Positions 19,250 to 28,375 of a DNA stretch of 37,673 bases are shown one piece after another. The notes below the pieces were generated by a model. That model was not told the origin of the DNA, did no database searches, and saw only the letters and a program-made list of their open reading frames with translations. Origin of the DNA: Endomicrobium sp. (lineage in GTDB: Bacteria; Elusimicrobiota; Endomicrobiia; Endomicrobiales; Endomicrobiaceae). The stretch is from NCBI GenBank assembly GCA_031286985.1, contig JAITTL010000029.1, forward strand, positions 1 to 37,673, written 5' to 3'. Numbering within the stretch: position 1 is the first letter of the stretch; every line of letters starts with the position of its first letter. The position numbers were made by a program, and so were the translations under genes.

Positions 19250-20326
19250 ATGCATAATATCAAATACCTATTGAAATTATTTGAAAGATATCTGACAAAA
19301 AAAATTTTAGATAAAAAAAGATCAAAAAACATTTTAGATATAAACAAAGTTAAATCAATTTTATTCTTTAGAGACGATGATAAAATTGGTGATATGACGG
19401 TTTCGACTTTACTTTTTAGAGAAATCAAAAAAAAGTACCCAAATATTGATATTGTAGTTGTTTGCGGTACAAATAGTAAGGAAATAATAAAATACAATAA
19501 GAATGTTGATCAGATATATGAGATAGGAAACAATTTTTTTACAGATATTTTGATTTTTATAAAATTGAGAAGGCAAAAAATAACCCTTGGTATAGATTTT
19601 TATACATTTAACCTACGCTTTAGGCATTTGTTGATGCTTCGCCTTATTTCTTCTGAGATTCTTATAGGTTTTCATAAAAATTCGTATAATATTTATGATT
19701 TATCAATAGATGTGGATTTTTTCAGTACCCATATTTCAAAAAAATATGAATATTTATTAAAGGTCTTGAAAATTGAAACCCCAGATTTAAAATATGACAT
19801 AGTTCTTAGTCCTAAAGAAAAAAATCAAGCTGTTGAGTTTGTGAATAAATGTAACGCTAAATATAGAATAATTTTAAACCCTTTTGCTGCAAGTAAACAT
19901 AGAAGCTTTGATTTTACAAAACTTAAAAGATTGGTTAAGATTTTGGAAGATAAAGCCGATTGTTGTTTGTTTGTGTTATGTCCTGTAAGAAGTAAAAAGA
20001 AGATGAAGTTTTTGGAAACTGAAAAAACTGTTCTAGTTTCATTTAAATCAGTGCTTGAGGTTGCCGCTTTAATAAAGTATTCAAGTGCTGTAATTACGCC
20101 AGATACATCCATAGTTCACATTGCATCTGCTTTCCAAAAAAAAACAGTGGCTTTATATCTAGATTACTCCTACAGTGATGAAAAAATCAATGTAATATGG
20201 GGTGCTAACAATCCCAATGCTATCCAACTTTCCGTTGATACAAAAAAAATGAATTGTGAAAACGACGTAAACCGTATACCAACCACAGATATCATTGTAG
20301 CATTACGAAAACTGTTATCAATATAA
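19250..20326 (+). CDS. Glycosyltransferase family 9 (heptosyltransferase-like), second copy
   Basis: 358 residues. The N-terminal FFRDDDKIGDMTVSTLLFREI is a GT9-type opening in which the Gly-rich loop contains KIGD; NPFAASKHRSF lies mid-protein; and SAVITPDTSIVHIASAFQKKTVALY matches the sugar-nucleotide-binding half (PDTS-x-x-HIA). It lacks the Cys-rich tail of the GT9 protein at 14268-15461, so it is a different subfamily. Probably adds a sugar to LPS core or another glycolipid. The start is uncertain: ATG 19250 has no ribosome site, and a TTG at 19241 is in frame. It follows ahcY by 25 bases. Confidence 0.75.
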   Translation: MHNIKYLLKLFERYLTKKILDKKRSKNILDINKVKSILFFRDDDKIGDMTVSTLLFREIKKKYPNIDIVVVCGTNSKEIIKYNKNVDQIYEIGNNFFTDILIFIKLRRQKITLGIDFYTFNLRFRHLLMLRLISSEILIGFHKNSYNIYDLSIDVDFFSTHISKKYEYLLKVLKIETPDLKYDIVLSPKEKNQAVEFVNKCNAKYRIILNPFAASKHRSFDFTKLKRLVKILEDKADCCLFVLCPVRSKKKMKFLETEKTVLVSFKSVLEVAALIKYSSAVITPDTSIVHIASAFQKKTVALYLDYSYSDEKINVIWGANNPNAIQLSVDTKKMNCENDVNRIPTTDIIVALRKLLSI

Positions 20327-20349
20327 ACTGTGATTTATATTTATTAGGC

Positions 20350-20407
20350 TTACAAAATTATATGCACAAAAATATCATTCCACATTGCAAAACAAATAAG
20401 ATATAAT
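20350..20407 (+). promoter_or_regulatory. Possible promoter region for the LtaS/sulfatase-family gene
   Basis: Two weak candidates: TTACAA (20350-20355) with 17 bases to TATCAT (20373-20378), and a perfect TATAAT (20402-20407) with no good -35 at the right distance. The gene starts at 20460. Confidence 0.3.
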
Positions 20408-20459
20408 CGTCAGAGATATGTATACAATTTATTGAAGAACTAAATACAAGGATTATAAA

Positions 20460-22394
20460 TTGCACTTACAGAAAGGAAGTTTTTTTAGGTTAAAACTAGC
20501 AGGTGTGTATTTTTTGATTTTGCTTGCACCTTTTGTTATAGCAAGAATTGTGTTATTTTTTGAAGCACATTCATTTTTTAAAGATTTGACAGCAACGTCA
20601 ATTTTTTACTCTTTTTTTCAAGGATTGCGCTTTGATATATTTTCTATTTGTAAGTTTTGTGGAATATTTTTATTTTTAATTAATATTCCTGTTAACTCAA
20701 AAATTTATATTAAAATCAATTGTTTTGTTATGAATATATTTGTTCTATTTTCTGGCTTCTTTCTTACTGCAGATATAATTTATTTTAAACTTTTCGAAAA
20801 GCACTTCACAACAGAACCTTTATTGATAAAAAATCATTTTAGTTATTTTTTGAATCTAGCATTAAATGATTATATTTTTATAACAGTTACAATTGTTCTT
20901 TTTGTAACAATACTTTTAATTTTCTCATTAAGAACTGTTAATAGATATTATATGCCTCCAAACAGAAAAATTGGATTTAATGTAGCAATTACTTTATTGC
21001 TTAGTTTGGTGCTAGTTGTTGCGGTAAGAGGAGGTGTACAAACACGGATCTTATCGATAGTTGACGCATATTCTCAAAATCGTACTTCTGGTGAGTTGAA
21101 GTTAAATGGCATTTTCACTTCTTTAGTGAGCATTTGCTCAAGAACATTACCTAATAAAATCAATATTTCAGATTCCAAAGCCCTTCAATTTATCTGTGAA
21201 AATCTTTTAGATACGCATGAAGAAGTGTTACCTGATAAACAATGTCCGTTAATGCGGCGAAGAATTAAATTTAACATTGACGGTAAAAGTTATAACGTGG
21301 TTTTTATTTTACTTGAAAGTTGGCAAAAAGACTATACAGATTCATTAGCTGGAACAAATTATGGTGTAACACCAAACTTTGATGCTCTAGTCAGCGATTC
21401 AATAGTATTTGATAATTTTTATGCAAATGGACAGCGCAGTATAATGGCGTTAATGTCTGTATTTTTTAGTTTTCCTTATGTTAAAGGTATGCCGTATATA
21501 GGATTTGGCCTTGAAAATTGCGGCCAAACAAGACTTCCTGCGATACTTGCACAAAATGGATACGATAACGTATTCGTTCAGGGAGACAAGAGGGAATCTG
21601 ACAATGCTGTCGTCTTAGCCAATTATCTGGGATTTAAAGAATCTTATGGTAAACAAGATATCCCAATATATCATAAATATTTACCAATAGAGAAAGGTTA
21701 CGATATAGAAGGACTTGAGTTCTTCTTTAAAAAAGTAAAATTTTTAAAAGAACCTTTTTTTGCTTTTTATTTTACTACAACTGTACATATTCCATATGTT
21801 AAAACAATTTTAAAATCACTTGAAAAGTATCCAGAAGACGGAACAGAAAAAACAGGTTATTTGAATAGACTTTTTTATTGTGATTATGCTTTAGGGGAAT
21901 TTTTTAAAAAGGCAAAGCGTGAAAAATGGTTTGATAGGACAATATTTATATTGTGTAGTGATCATCAGGCTTACGGTGTTGGTGGTGCAAATGGTACTTT
22001 TGAAAAAACGAAAATTGATAAAACTTTTAAAATCCCTGCGATAATTTATTGCCCTGCATTGTTTAAACATAAAATAGATCATAAACTCGCCTCACATGTT
22101 GATATTGTTCCTACTATAATAGATATTCTTCATATAAAAACTCCTTATTCTTCGTTAGGGAAAAGTTTGGTTTCAGCAGGTTTAAAAAGATTTGTTTTTC
22201 TCTCATACGAAGGTGAGCAAGTTTATCTTATAAATAACAACGGTAATGTTTCCCAAGATTGGAATAATAATTCAAATACAGATACCGATTATATCGAAGA
22301 ATACAGTCCAATGTTTTTATTGCTTTCAATAGAAAAAACAATTTATAATCTCACGATGAGAAACAAATGGTACGATGAAGGGAGATCATATTAA
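20460..22394 (+). CDS. Membrane-anchored LtaS/sulfatase-family phosphotransferase
   Basis: 644 residues. About five hydrophobic segments lie in residues 10-190 (near 13-33, 65-80, 88-108, 135-157, 172-190), then an extracytoplasmic alkaline-phosphatase-fold domain (~275-570). Metal-site residues can be assigned: E286 in FILLESW, S327 in NGQRSIMAL where LtaS-like enzymes have the nucleophilic Thr, H443 in TTTVHIPY, and D501-H502 in CSDHQAYG. Related enzymes transfer phosphoglycerol or phosphoethanolamine to envelope glycans or lipids. In a Gram-negative setting among glycosyltransferases this points to decoration of a surface or periplasmic glycan. The start is TTG with AAGGA seven bases upstream. 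The substrate is unknown. Confidence 0.8.
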   Translation: MHLQKGSFFRLKLAGVYFLILLAPFVIARIVLFFEAHSFFKDLTATSIFYSFFQGLRFDIFSICKFCGIFLFLINIPVNSKIYIKINCFVMNIFVLFSGFFLTADIIYFKLFEKHFTTEPLLIKNHFSYFLNLALNDYIFITVTIVLFVTILLIFSLRTVNRYYMPPNRKIGFNVAITLLLSLVLVVAVRGGVQTRILSIVDAYSQNRTSGELKLNGIFTSLVSICSRTLPNKINISDSKALQFICENLLDTHEEVLPDKQCPLMRRRIKFNIDGKSYNVVFILLESWQKDYTDSLAGTNYGVTPNFDALVSDSIVFDNFYANGQRSIMALMSVFFSFPYVKGMPYIGFGLENCGQTRLPAILAQNGYDNVFVQGDKRESDNAVVLANYLGFKESYGKQDIPIYHKYLPIEKGYDIEGLEFFFKKVKFLKEPFFAFYFTTTVHIPYVKTILKSLEKYPEDGTEKTGYLNRLFYCDYALGEFFKKAKREKWFDRTIFILCSDHQAYGVGGANGTFEKTKIDKTFKIPAIIYCPALFKHKIDHKLASHVDIVPTIIDILHIKTPYSSLGKSLVSAGLKRFVFLSYEGEQVYLINNNGNVSQDWNNNSNTDTDYIEEYSPMFLLLSIEKTIYNLTMRNKWYDEGRSY

Positions 22395-22458
22395 TTTTTG
22401 GGTTTTTAGAAATATTTTCCACATAAAACATAAACAATACATTTGAGTAAAATAAAAA

Positions 22459-23400
22459 ATGTATATAGGTGTTTTCCGTAACACGGTAACTGTTATTTTG
22501 TTGTTAGTTGCGTTTGCTCAAAATTTATACGGAGTTTTGAGCAACGAGGAGCATTTTTCTTCAGATGGTCAAAAAAAAGAAATTACAGTTTCGCATAAAA
22601 AAGCAGTAGTGTTGCAAAAAGCTCAAGAGAAATTCAAAGAAGCAAAATATTTGTATAGCAACGAAGAGTATTTGAAAGCCACAGATGCACTTTTAGATTT
22701 GATTGCGTCGTATCCAAATTACGAGCTTCCAAAACGTTTATACAAAAAAATTGCCAATACAATAAATAAAATAATTAGCGAATCCGGTGAGCTTGATTTT
22801 GAGAAAATAACTTATGCAAAAGCTTATGTTGCTTATTACAATGCGAATTACAAAGAGGCATTAAACCAGTGGAGTAAATATACTAGTTTTACCGGTGGAA
22901 CAAAAGAAGTAAAAGAATACAGTGAAAAGGTAGATGGTTTGCTTAAGGTTGAACAATTTGGAAGAAACAGAAAAATAGATTTAAATGAACAAGCTAAAAA
23001 AATGTTGGAAGGTGGTATTAAGAAATATAATTCTAAAGAATGGATACAATGCATAAAAGAAATGGAAAAATTGGTAAATTTTATGATGAAAAATGGGTTA
23101 TCGAAAACATTAAACTGTTATGTTAAAGCAAAAGAATATATATCAAAATCTTTGACTGAACTTTCAAAAACCCTGGCAGTCAAAGACAAAATGATTGTTG
23201 ATTCCGATGTGTATCGTGAAGGAAAATCTCAGTGCAATGAGGTTATAGCTGATGAAAAATATAAAGATGGGCTGGCTTTGTACGCAGGGGGAAAATATTA
23301 TGAAGCTGAACGTTTGTGGGAGCTTACCTTGAGGCTTAACCCTAATCATCAAAAAGCAAAGATAGCTCTCAGTAAACTTAAAAACTCTACAACAGAATAA
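22459..23400 (+). CDS. Secreted TPR-like repeat protein
   Basis: 313 residues. The N-terminus MYIGVFRNTVTVILLLVAFA is a signal peptide or anchor with likely cleavage after NLYG. The rest is helical, lysine-rich and contains TPR-like units: AKYLYSNEEYLKATDALLDL (~52-71), a less regular one near 180-205 (KKYNSKEWIQCIKEMEKL), and a clear one near the C-terminus (LYAGGKYYEAERLWELTLRL followed by NPNH). It is probably a periplasmic scaffold. No enzyme motif is visible. It follows the membrane phosphotransferase by 64 bases and may be co-transcribed. There is no strong ribosome site. Confidence 0.65.
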   Translation: MYIGVFRNTVTVILLLVAFAQNLYGVLSNEEHFSSDGQKKEITVSHKKAVVLQKAQEKFKEAKYLYSNEEYLKATDALLDLIASYPNYELPKRLYKKIANTINKIISESGELDFEKITYAKAYVAYYNANYKEALNQWSKYTSFTGGTKEVKEYSEKVDGLLKVEQFGRNRKIDLNEQAKKMLEGGIKKYNSKEWIQCIKEMEKLVNFMMKNGLSKTLNCYVKAKEYISKSLTELSKTLAVKDKMIVDSDVYREGKSQCNEVIADEKYKDGLALYAGGKYYEAERLWELTLRLNPNHQKAKIALSKLKNSTTE

Positions 23401-23565
23401 ATCTGCTTGGTAATAATATATATATTTTAATCTTACCTGTATGGTTTTACATGACTTAAGAGTTGATCTTTAATTATGAATAAGTACACGGTCTCAAATT
23501 GTATAGATGTGGCCTGTTAGTGTAGAGTTCATAGTCCGATATATGTTATAGAATCTTACGGTTTA

Positions 23566-23594
23566 TTGTCAATGCTTTTGTTATTTTGTAGAAT
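23566..23594 (+). promoter_or_regulatory. Sigma-70-type promoter of the purD-to-pyrE operon
   Basis: TTGTCA (23566-23571), exactly 17 bases, TAGAAT (23589-23594): 5/6 in both boxes. The start site is near 23601, leaving about 120 bases before purD. Confidence 0.7.
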
Positions 23595-23694
23595 CAGGTG
23601 GCGGTTTGGTTTAAATGATGAAATTCCAATTTTAAAATAGCAATTTTTATCCAGTCTCTTTATTTGTTGGCGTTACTGATCTTAACGAAAGTGG

Positions 23695-23709
23695 ACAAGT
23701 GTAACTTGT
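23695..23709 (+). promoter_or_regulatory. Perfect palindrome just upstream of the purD ribosome site
   Basis: ACAAGT-GTA-ACTTGT, six-base perfect arms with a three-base centre, ending three bases before AGAGGG of the purD ribosome site (23712-23717). It could be an operator or a small RNA hairpin affecting translation start. No known regulator is assigned. Confidence 0.4.
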
Positions 23710-23721
23710 ATAGAGGGTTAA

Positions 23722-24996
23722 ATGAAAATCTTGGTTGTGGGGTCTGGAGGGAGGGAACATGCTATATGTTGGCGATTTGCAGAAAGTTCTAAAGTAAAAA
23801 AAATATATTGTTCACCTGGGAATGATGGAATGTCTCAAATTGCAAAGACCTTAGATATAGCGGTGAATGATTTTGAAAAACTTGCAAATTTTGTTAAAGC
23901 TAACAATGTAGATTTTACGTTCGTTGGTCCAGAAATTCCTCTATCTTTAGGAATAGTTGATTATTTTCAACAACAAAATTTAAAAATACTCGGCCCATCA
24001 AAAAGTGCATCAAAACTAGAATCTAGTAAGATTTATTCAAAAAAATTCATGCAGAAATACAATATACCTACGGCACAATATGAAAATTTTTCAAATATTA
24101 ACGATGCTTTGCAATTTTTGAAAAATCGTGGCAAAAACGAAAAAATTGTAGTTAAAGCTGATGGTCTTGCTTCTGGAAAGGGAGTCTACGTCTGCAACGG
24201 AAAAGAAGATGCCAAAAATGCTGTTAAACACTTGATGGTAGATAAAATCTTAGGGGATGCAGGAAATAATGTAATTATAGAAGAATATATAGATGGGCCT
24301 GAATTTTCATACTTAGCATTTACTGATGGAATGTCTTACTCCATGATGCCTGTTTTGCAAGATCATAAGAGAGTGGATGACAACGATCAAGGCCTTAACA
24401 CCGGAGGGATGGGAGCTTACGCACCTGCTCTTTTAGCAACAACGGAAGTAAATAAAAAAGTTGAAGATATCGTTATCAAAACGATTAGTGGAATAAAAGC
24501 TGAAAAACTCGATTATACTGGTGTTTTGTATGTTGGTGTGGTTTTAAACAAGTTTTCTCCATATGTTTTGGAATTTAACTGTCGTTTTGGCGATCCTGAA
24601 ACACAGGCTGTTTTGCCTTTGCTTGATACAGATTTAACTGATATTTGTACAGCAATTTTAAATAAAAAACTTTTTAACATGAAAATTAATTGGAAAAATG
24701 ATTTCTCAGTCTGTGTTGTACTTACATCTGGTGGATATCCTGGAAACTTCAAAAAGGGGTTGGAAATAAAGGGGCTTGAAAAGATTTGTGATAAAAATAC
24801 TATATTGTTCCATTCCGGAACAAAATTTCGTGATGGAAAATTCATTACTGCAGGTGGTAGAGTGTTGGGTATTACTTCAACGGCAGATAGTATGCAAAGT
24901 GCGATTGCCAAAGTTTATGCAAACGTTGGTTTGGTGCGTTTTGAAAACATGCATTACAGAACCGATATAGCGTGGAGAGCAATAAATGGAAAATAG
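23722..24996 (+). CDS. purD: Phosphoribosylamine-glycine ligase
   Basis: ATP-grasp ligase joining phosphoribosylamine and glycine in purine synthesis; it uses the product of PurF. 424 residues, normal length. N-terminal MKILVVGSGGREHAICWRF, then FVGPEIPL, the ATP-grasp segment KADGLASGKGV (~149-159), QDHKRVDDNDQGLNTGGMGA, and EFNCRFGDPETQ for metal/ATP binding. The ribosome site is AGAGGG. It is the first gene of the operon, and its last 11 bases overlap purE. Confidence 0.98.
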   Translation: MKILVVGSGGREHAICWRFAESSKVKKIYCSPGNDGMSQIAKTLDIAVNDFEKLANFVKANNVDFTFVGPEIPLSLGIVDYFQQQNLKILGPSKSASKLESSKIYSKKFMQKYNIPTAQYENFSNINDALQFLKNRGKNEKIVVKADGLASGKGVYVCNGKEDAKNAVKHLMVDKILGDAGNNVIIEEYIDGPEFSYLAFTDGMSYSMMPVLQDHKRVDDNDQGLNTGGMGAYAPALLATTEVNKKVEDIVIKTISGIKAEKLDYTGVLYVGVVLNKFSPYVLEFNCRFGDPETQAVLPLLDTDLTDICTAILNKKLFNMKINWKNDFSVCVVLTSGGYPGNFKKGLEIKGLEKICDKNTILFHSGTKFRDGKFITAGGRVLGITSTADSMQSAIAKVYANVGLVRFENMHYRTDIAWRAINGK

Positions 24997-25519
24997 TACT
25001 GATGTGGCGATTATTGTTGGTTCAAAATCGGACATGATGCTGATTGTTGATACTGTAAAAACATTGGAAGAATTTGGTTTAACCTATAGTTTAAACATTG
25101 CTTCTGCACACAGAAGTACTCAGTACCTAAAGCAGTGTATCGAAAACGCAGAGAAATCTAACGTGAAAATTTTTATAGCTGCTGCAGGAATGTCAGCAGC
25201 CTTGCCTGGAGTTATTGCTTCTGAGACCATTCTTCCTGTGATAGGTATTCCAATCGATGGTAAAAATTTCTTGAGTTTAGATTCTTTGTTTTCGATAGTT
25301 CAAATGCCTAAGGGAGTACCTGTAGCAACGGTTGCAGTAGGTAAAGCCGGAGCTGTAAATGCTGCACTCTTAGCAGTCCAAATAATGGCAATTGGTGACG
25401 TTAGTTTAAAGGAAAAGCTGAAAGTCTACAAAATAAAAATGGCAGATGCAGTTGTCAAAGAGAATCTTAAATTACAAAAAGATGGTATGGCTAAATATGT
25501 TGACGGTTTAAAGGAATAA
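24986..25519 (+). CDS. purE: 5-(carboxyamino)imidazole ribonucleotide mutase / AIR carboxylase (PurE)
   Basis: 177 residues. GSKSDM (12-17) and SAHR with the catalytic His42 are conserved, as is DSLFSIVQMPKGVPVAT. The segment equivalent to AGGAAHLPG of the E. coli enzyme reads AAGMSAALPG here, with Ala72 in place of the His. In class I enzymes PurE rearranges N5-carboxy-AIR made by PurK; class II enzymes use CO2 directly. The overall sequence looks class I-like, but no purK is in the window. The start overlaps the end of purD by 11 bases, so it is translationally coupled. The call as PurE is firm; the mechanistic class is open. Confidence 0.93.
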   Translation: MENSTDVAIIVGSKSDMMLIVDTVKTLEEFGLTYSLNIASAHRSTQYLKQCIENAEKSNVKIFIAAAGMSAALPGVIASETILPVIGIPIDGKNFLSLDSLFSIVQMPKGVPVATVAVGKAGAVNAALLAVQIMAIGDVSLKEKLKVYKIKMADAVVKENLKLQKDGMAKYVDGLKE

Positions 25520-25520
25520 G

Positions 25521-26054
25521 ATGCCAGAAATTATACTTGATGCAGATGCATTTCAAAATGCTATAGATAAAATCTCAAGAGAAATTTTTAATGATAATCA
25601 AAATATAAAAAATCTTGCGATTGTGGGGATACAAAACAAAGGCGTATTTTTAGCAAAAAGAGTTCTTAGGAAAATCATAAAACTTGCCCCAGGTAACGAA
25701 ATTTCATTTGGAACTTTAGATATAACTATGCACAGAGATGATCTTAATAATTTTCACTCGAACATACATGACATAAAAGATACCGTTATCCCATTTGACA
25801 TGAGTTGTAAAAATATAATTTTGATTGACGATGTTCTTTACACTGGAAGGACTGTGAGAGCTGCATTGGATGTTTTGATGGATTTTGGCAGACCAAAATC
25901 TATTCAGCTTGCAGTTTTAATTGATAGAGGCTTCCGAGAACTTCCAATAGAAGCAAAATATATAGGTGTAAAATATCAAAGCAAAGGGTTTATAAAAGTT
26001 GAATGCAAAGAAGTTGACGGCATGGATAAAGTTACAGTTGTCGACTTGGAGTAA
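25521..26054 (+). CDS. pyrR: PyrR, pyrimidine operon regulator / uracil phosphoribosyltransferase
   Basis: 177 residues, normal for PyrR. The PRPP-binding loop IILIDDVLYTGRTVRAALD (~94-112) and the LAVLIDRGFRELPI segment identify the family; the TLDITMHRDDL stretch is also PyrR-typical. PyrR binds pyr mRNA when UMP or UTP is high and can also salvage uracil. Here it is the third gene, just before pyrB. AAGGAA in the purE stop region serves as ribosome site. A regulatory role is expected from the family, but no classical PyrR attenuator is visible in the operon leader. Confidence 0.95.
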   Translation: MPEIILDADAFQNAIDKISREIFNDNQNIKNLAIVGIQNKGVFLAKRVLRKIIKLAPGNEISFGTLDITMHRDDLNNFHSNIHDIKDTVIPFDMSCKNIILIDDVLYTGRTVRAALDVLMDFGRPKSIQLAVLIDRGFRELPIEAKYIGVKYQSKGFIKVECKEVDGMDKVTVVDLE

Positions 26055-26075
26055 TAATACCATAGAGGACAAGGA

Positions 26076-27014
26076 ATGTCTCTTAATCGTAAAGATTTGC
26101 TTGGGATTGAGCATTTAGATGAAAAAGATTTGCAAATAGTTTTGGATTCTGTGAAGCCTTTTAAAAGCCTTTTTACAAGATCTGTTAAAAAAGCACCTAC
26201 ATTGATTGGTAAAACGGTAGTAACTCTTTTTTATGAACCTTCAACCCGGACAAGGACTTCTTTTGAAATTGCCGCTAAAAGGCTTTCTGCTGATATTGTA
26301 AATGTTGCTATAAATACTTCAAGTGTTGTCAAAGGTGAAAATCTTATAGATACCGGAAAAACTCTCGAAGCGATGAAAGCGGATTATATAATAATCAGAC
26401 ACTATTTAGCAGGGGCGCCTGATATTCTTGCAAGAAATCTTAACGCATCTGTAATAAATGCTGGTGATGGTTTCCATGAGCATCCTACTCAGGGACTTCT
26501 AGATTTATACACCATATATGAGAAAAAGAAAAAAATTAAGGGTTTAAAGATACTGCTTGTGGGTGATATTTTACATTCAAGAGTAGCAAAATCAAATATA
26601 TGGGCATTGACAAAAATGGGTGCAGAAGTTTCTGTGGCAGGGCCTCCAACTTTGATTCCTGCAGGCATTGAAAATTTGGGTGTAAAAGTATACTATGAAC
26701 TAGACGAGGCTGTTAAGGAAGCTGATATTATAAATATTTTAAGAATACAACTTGAGCGTCAGCAAGAAAATTTGTTTCCGTCAGTTCGGGAGTATGTGGA
26801 ACTTTATCAATTAACAAAAGAAAGGCTTGCGATGGCAAAATCAGGAGTTTTGATTATGCATCCGGGTCCTATGAATAGAGGTATCGAAATATCTTCAGAT
26901 GTTGCTGATAGTTCAAATGCACTAATTAATGAACAGGTTACAAATGGAATAGCGGTAAGAATGGCAATCCTTTATCTTTTAAGGCCAAAGAGGAAAAATG
27001 CGGGTTCAAATTAA
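26076..27014 (+). CDS. pyrB: Aspartate carbamoyltransferase catalytic subunit
   Basis: Joins carbamoyl phosphate and aspartate. 312 residues. EPSTRTRTSFEIAAKRL carries the carbamoyl-phosphate loop; HPTQGLLDLYTI and LRIQLERQ are further active-site segments; HPGPMNRGIEI lies near the end. There is no regulatory subunit gene pyrI, as in Bacillus-type operons. Its end overlaps the start of pyrC by 17 bases. Carbamoyl-phosphate synthase (carAB) is not in the window. Confidence 0.98.
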   Translation: MSLNRKDLLGIEHLDEKDLQIVLDSVKPFKSLFTRSVKKAPTLIGKTVVTLFYEPSTRTRTSFEIAAKRLSADIVNVAINTSSVVKGENLIDTGKTLEAMKADYIIIRHYLAGAPDILARNLNASVINAGDGFHEHPTQGLLDLYTIYEKKKKIKGLKILLVGDILHSRVAKSNIWALTKMGAEVSVAGPPTLIPAGIENLGVKVYYELDEAVKEADIINILRIQLERQQENLFPSVREYVELYQLTKERLAMAKSGVLIMHPGPMNRGIEISSDVADSSNALINEQVTNGIAVRMAILYLLRPKRKNAGSN

Positions 27015-28266
27015 AAATATTAGAATAATTGATCCATCACAAGCAAAAGATCTAATTGGTGATATTTTCATCGAAGATGGTAAAATTGTTTCAAAACCCT
27101 TAGGTAGTCCTGATAAAATTATTGATGGAAAATTGAAAATTGCTGTCCCGGGGCTCATTGATGTTCATGCTCATTTAAGAGTACCTGGAAATGAAGGGAA
27201 AGAAACTATTTACACAGGAACACATTCAGCTGCAAAAGGTGGAATAACAACCGTTTTTTGTATGCCAAATACCAATCCTGTTGTTGATAATGCTCCGACT
27301 GTTGAATTTATTCTTTTGAAAGCGCAAAAAGAAGGACTTATTAATGTTTTTCCAATAGGTTGTGCGACAAAAGGATCTCAAGGTGTAGAGCTTTCTGAGA
27401 TAGGGGTTCTCAAAAAAGCAGGCATTATAGCTGTAAGCGATGATGGTAAACCCATATCTAATGCTCAGATTATGCGTCGTACTTTAGAATATACAAAAAT
27501 GTTCAAACTTCCTGTTATTTCACACAGTGAAGACAAAGAATTGAGTAAAAATGGAGTCATGAATGAAGGGGAAAATTCAACTATCTTAGGGTTAAAAGGT
27601 ATTCCTAAACAGGCTGAAGAAGTTATGGTAAGCCGTGATATAATGCTTGCAGAACTTACAGGAGGACATCTTCATATTGCCCATGTCTCAACAGCTGGAT
27701 CTGTTGATTTGATAAGGCAAGCAAAAAACAAAGGAATAAAAGTTACCGCCGAAACTTGTCCGCACTATTTTACATTAACAGACGATATTGTAAAAATTTA
27801 TGATGCGAATACAAAAATGAATCCACCTTTGAGAGAACAAAAAGATATAGATGCAATAAAACAGGGACTTGCAGATGGGATAATAGATTGTATCGCAACA
27901 GATCATGCTCCACATACTGATGAAGAAAAGAATGTAGAATTTGATTTAGCTCCATTTGGGATTATAGGATTTGAAACAATGTTAAGCCTTGTTTTGAATG
28001 AACTCGTAGATAAAGGGGTCTTAAGTCTTAGTGATGCAATAGCAAAAATGACTTTTAATCCTGCAAGAATTTTTGGACTAAAAGGGAGGGGGGCCCTCAA
28101 AGATGAAAGTATAGCGGATATTACTATAATCGATCCAAAATATTTTTATGAATTTAAAAAAGAAAATATTGTTTCCAAAAGCAAAAATTCACCTTTTATT
28201 GGAAGAAAATTCAAAGGTGGTGCAGTTATGACAATAGTAGCTGGGGCTGTTGTTTGGCAAGCGTGA
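26998..28266 (+). CDS. pyrC: Dihydroorotase (type I)
   Basis: Zinc amidohydrolase closing carbamoyl aspartate to dihydroorotate. 422 residues. DVHAHLRVPGNEGKE holds the metal-binding H-x-H; CMPNTNPVVD, ISHSEDKEL and HIAHVSTAGS hold further ligands; ATDHAPHT has the metal-binding Asp. The length and the HAHLRVPG pattern place it in the class I group normally paired with a separate PyrB. The start overlaps pyrB by 17 bases. Confidence 0.97.
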   Translation: MRVQIKNIRIIDPSQAKDLIGDIFIEDGKIVSKPLGSPDKIIDGKLKIAVPGLIDVHAHLRVPGNEGKETIYTGTHSAAKGGITTVFCMPNTNPVVDNAPTVEFILLKAQKEGLINVFPIGCATKGSQGVELSEIGVLKKAGIIAVSDDGKPISNAQIMRRTLEYTKMFKLPVISHSEDKELSKNGVMNEGENSTILGLKGIPKQAEEVMVSRDIMLAELTGGHLHIAHVSTAGSVDLIRQAKNKGIKVTAETCPHYFTLTDDIVKIYDANTKMNPPLREQKDIDAIKQGLADGIIDCIATDHAPHTDEEKNVEFDLAPFGIIGFETMLSLVLNELVDKGVLSLSDAIAKMTFNPARIFGLKGRGALKDESIADITIIDPKYFYEFKKENIVSKSKNSPFIGRKFKGGAVMTIVAGAVVWQA

Positions 28267-28375
28267 TTTTTCCTGCGGAAATATTTTAAGCATTTCTTAT
28301 TTCGTTGTAAGAGCTATAAATAGCTTAAGCCTAAATACAAGGTTTTCTAAATTCGTTTTTTTGGTAAATGAAAAG

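Larger units (their letters stand above)
23401..23721 (+). other. Intergenic region and leader of the pur-pyr operon
   Basis: 321 bases without a gene. It holds the operon promoter (23566-23594), a transcribed leader of about 120 bases, a CGTTA/TAACG hairpin (about 23671-23687) and a palindrome just before the purD ribosome site. The leader shows no GC-rich hairpin followed by a T-run, and no convincing PyrR-binding consensus, so attenuation of the Bacillus type is not evident here. Confidence 0.6.

Noticed and set aside
23640-23675. PyrR-binding element (TCCAGTCTC)
   Set aside because: It shares only a few bases with the known PyrR consensus and is not placed in a terminator/antiterminator structure.
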